Shown: one piece after another, positions 31,929 to 32,236 of the stretch
Layout: every line of letters begins with the position of its first letter
Position numbering within the stretch: position 1 is the first letter of the stretch
From: Protostelium mycophagum
Lineage: Eukaryota > Evosea > Variosea > Protosteliida > Protosteliaceae
Direction: 5' to 3'
Assembly: GCA_002081555.1 (NCBI GenBank)
Contig: MZNV01001740.1
Coordinates: 1 to 32,236, forward strand
Length of the DNA: 32,236 nucleotides
The notes under the pieces: generated by a model
The model's database searches: none
Told to the model about the DNA's origin: nothing
The model's input: the letters and a program-made list of their open reading frames with translations, nothing else
Position numbers and translations under genes: made by a program

Positions 31929-32236
31929 TGCCTAAGAGAACAGCAGAAGAGAGTGAGTCAGAGTCAGGGTCTGATATGGACAGCACCACAATCACTGGAA
32001 AAGCTCACATAGATATTTTTTAAGAGAATGCAAAAGGACCCAAAGAAGCTAGCCCCAGTCTATAGTCACTTTGAGATGCCAACTGATCAGAAACATGTTG
32101 ATGGTAGAGAAGGGGTGTCATTCAAATGCAAAAGGTATATTTTATTCTCTTCATTTAATCCAAAAATTCCAAAAAAGGGTCTTTTCTGGAGAAAAGGTCT
32201 TCAAAACGTAAAAAAATAATAATTAATAAATGGAAA
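31929..32236 (+). CDS. Probable 5' part of a hAT transposase with BED finger, leaves the window
   Basis: ATG 31929 starts MPKRTAEESESESGSDMD, a basic then acidic leader. In another frame at about 32032-32133 the codons read PKKLAPVYSHFEMPTD and GREGVSFKCKR before a GTATAT donor. The pattern (S/P-x-V-Y/W-x-x-F, then K-C near the end) is the first half of a BED zinc finger, found at the N terminus of hAT transposases. The two pieces need an intron or a different start to be joined, and I could not fix it. The GTTCTG-rich sequence in front supports a transposon. The rest lies off the right edge. Confidence 0.45.

Overview
This is nuclear DNA from an intron-dense, gene-dense unicellular eukaryote. 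Nearly every gene is cut by GT-AG introns that are mostly 37-60 nt long, and neighbouring genes are separated by tens to a few hundred bases. The gene content is typically eukaryotic: CKS1, a PH-CRIB-kinase PAK, GON4L, a MOV10-type helicase, an AN1 finger protein and a tRNA-Gly. A PAK with an N-terminal PH domain is known from fungi and Amoebozoa. An amoebozoan or similar protist is my best guess, by inference only; I cannot name a species.

Layout. 1-76: start of a gene leaving the left edge. 254-2127: secreted Cys/Ser/Thr-rich protein with a recent 81-bp tandem duplication. 2129-2572: a complete hAT-like MITE with 18-bp terminal inverted repeats and an 8-bp target duplication; it ends a minus-strand ORF. 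2570-8425: a stretch of AT-rich, fast-diverging genes: an unknown protein, an ankyrin-like protein, a VPS4-like AAA protein with damaged ATP motifs, and an FBH1-like UvrD-family helicase directly upstream of it on the same strand. 8426-9408: debris, with inverted repeats and a fragment of a secreted GH43-like enzyme. 9409-10697: patatin-like lipase, probably GPI-anchored. 11118-14663: AN1 zinc finger, two unrecognised proteins, and CKS1 with E2F-type sites in its promoter. 15506-19530: PAK kinase and a nuclear protein with a possible immunoglobulin-fold DNA-binding domain. 20115-23485: GON4L and a coiled-coil protein, tail to tail. 23821-26338: carboxylesterase/cholinesterase family enzyme with a tRNA-Gly(UCC) gene inside one intron. 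26619-28355: SH3-PH adaptor. 28455-31745: MOV10/UPF1-type RNA helicase, sharing a 99-bp divergent promoter with the adaptor. 31929-32236: probable start of a BED-finger hAT transposase.

Functional reading. Several genes are ordinary housekeeping or signalling genes: cell cycle (CKS1), Cdc42/Rac signalling (PAK and the SH3-PH protein), chromatin (GON4L), RNA silencing or decay (MOV10-like), and secreted hydrolases (esterase, patatin). They form no single pathway. The least ordinary part is the helicase/AAA/ankyrin-like/unknown cluster at 2.5-8.4 kb. Two ATPase-fold proteins sit there in tandem with eroded catalytic motifs, next to a DNA transposon.

Exon joins were derived by hand from splice-site form, reading phase and protein similarity. 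Where the phases of all exons agree I give a protein length; where they do not, I say so.
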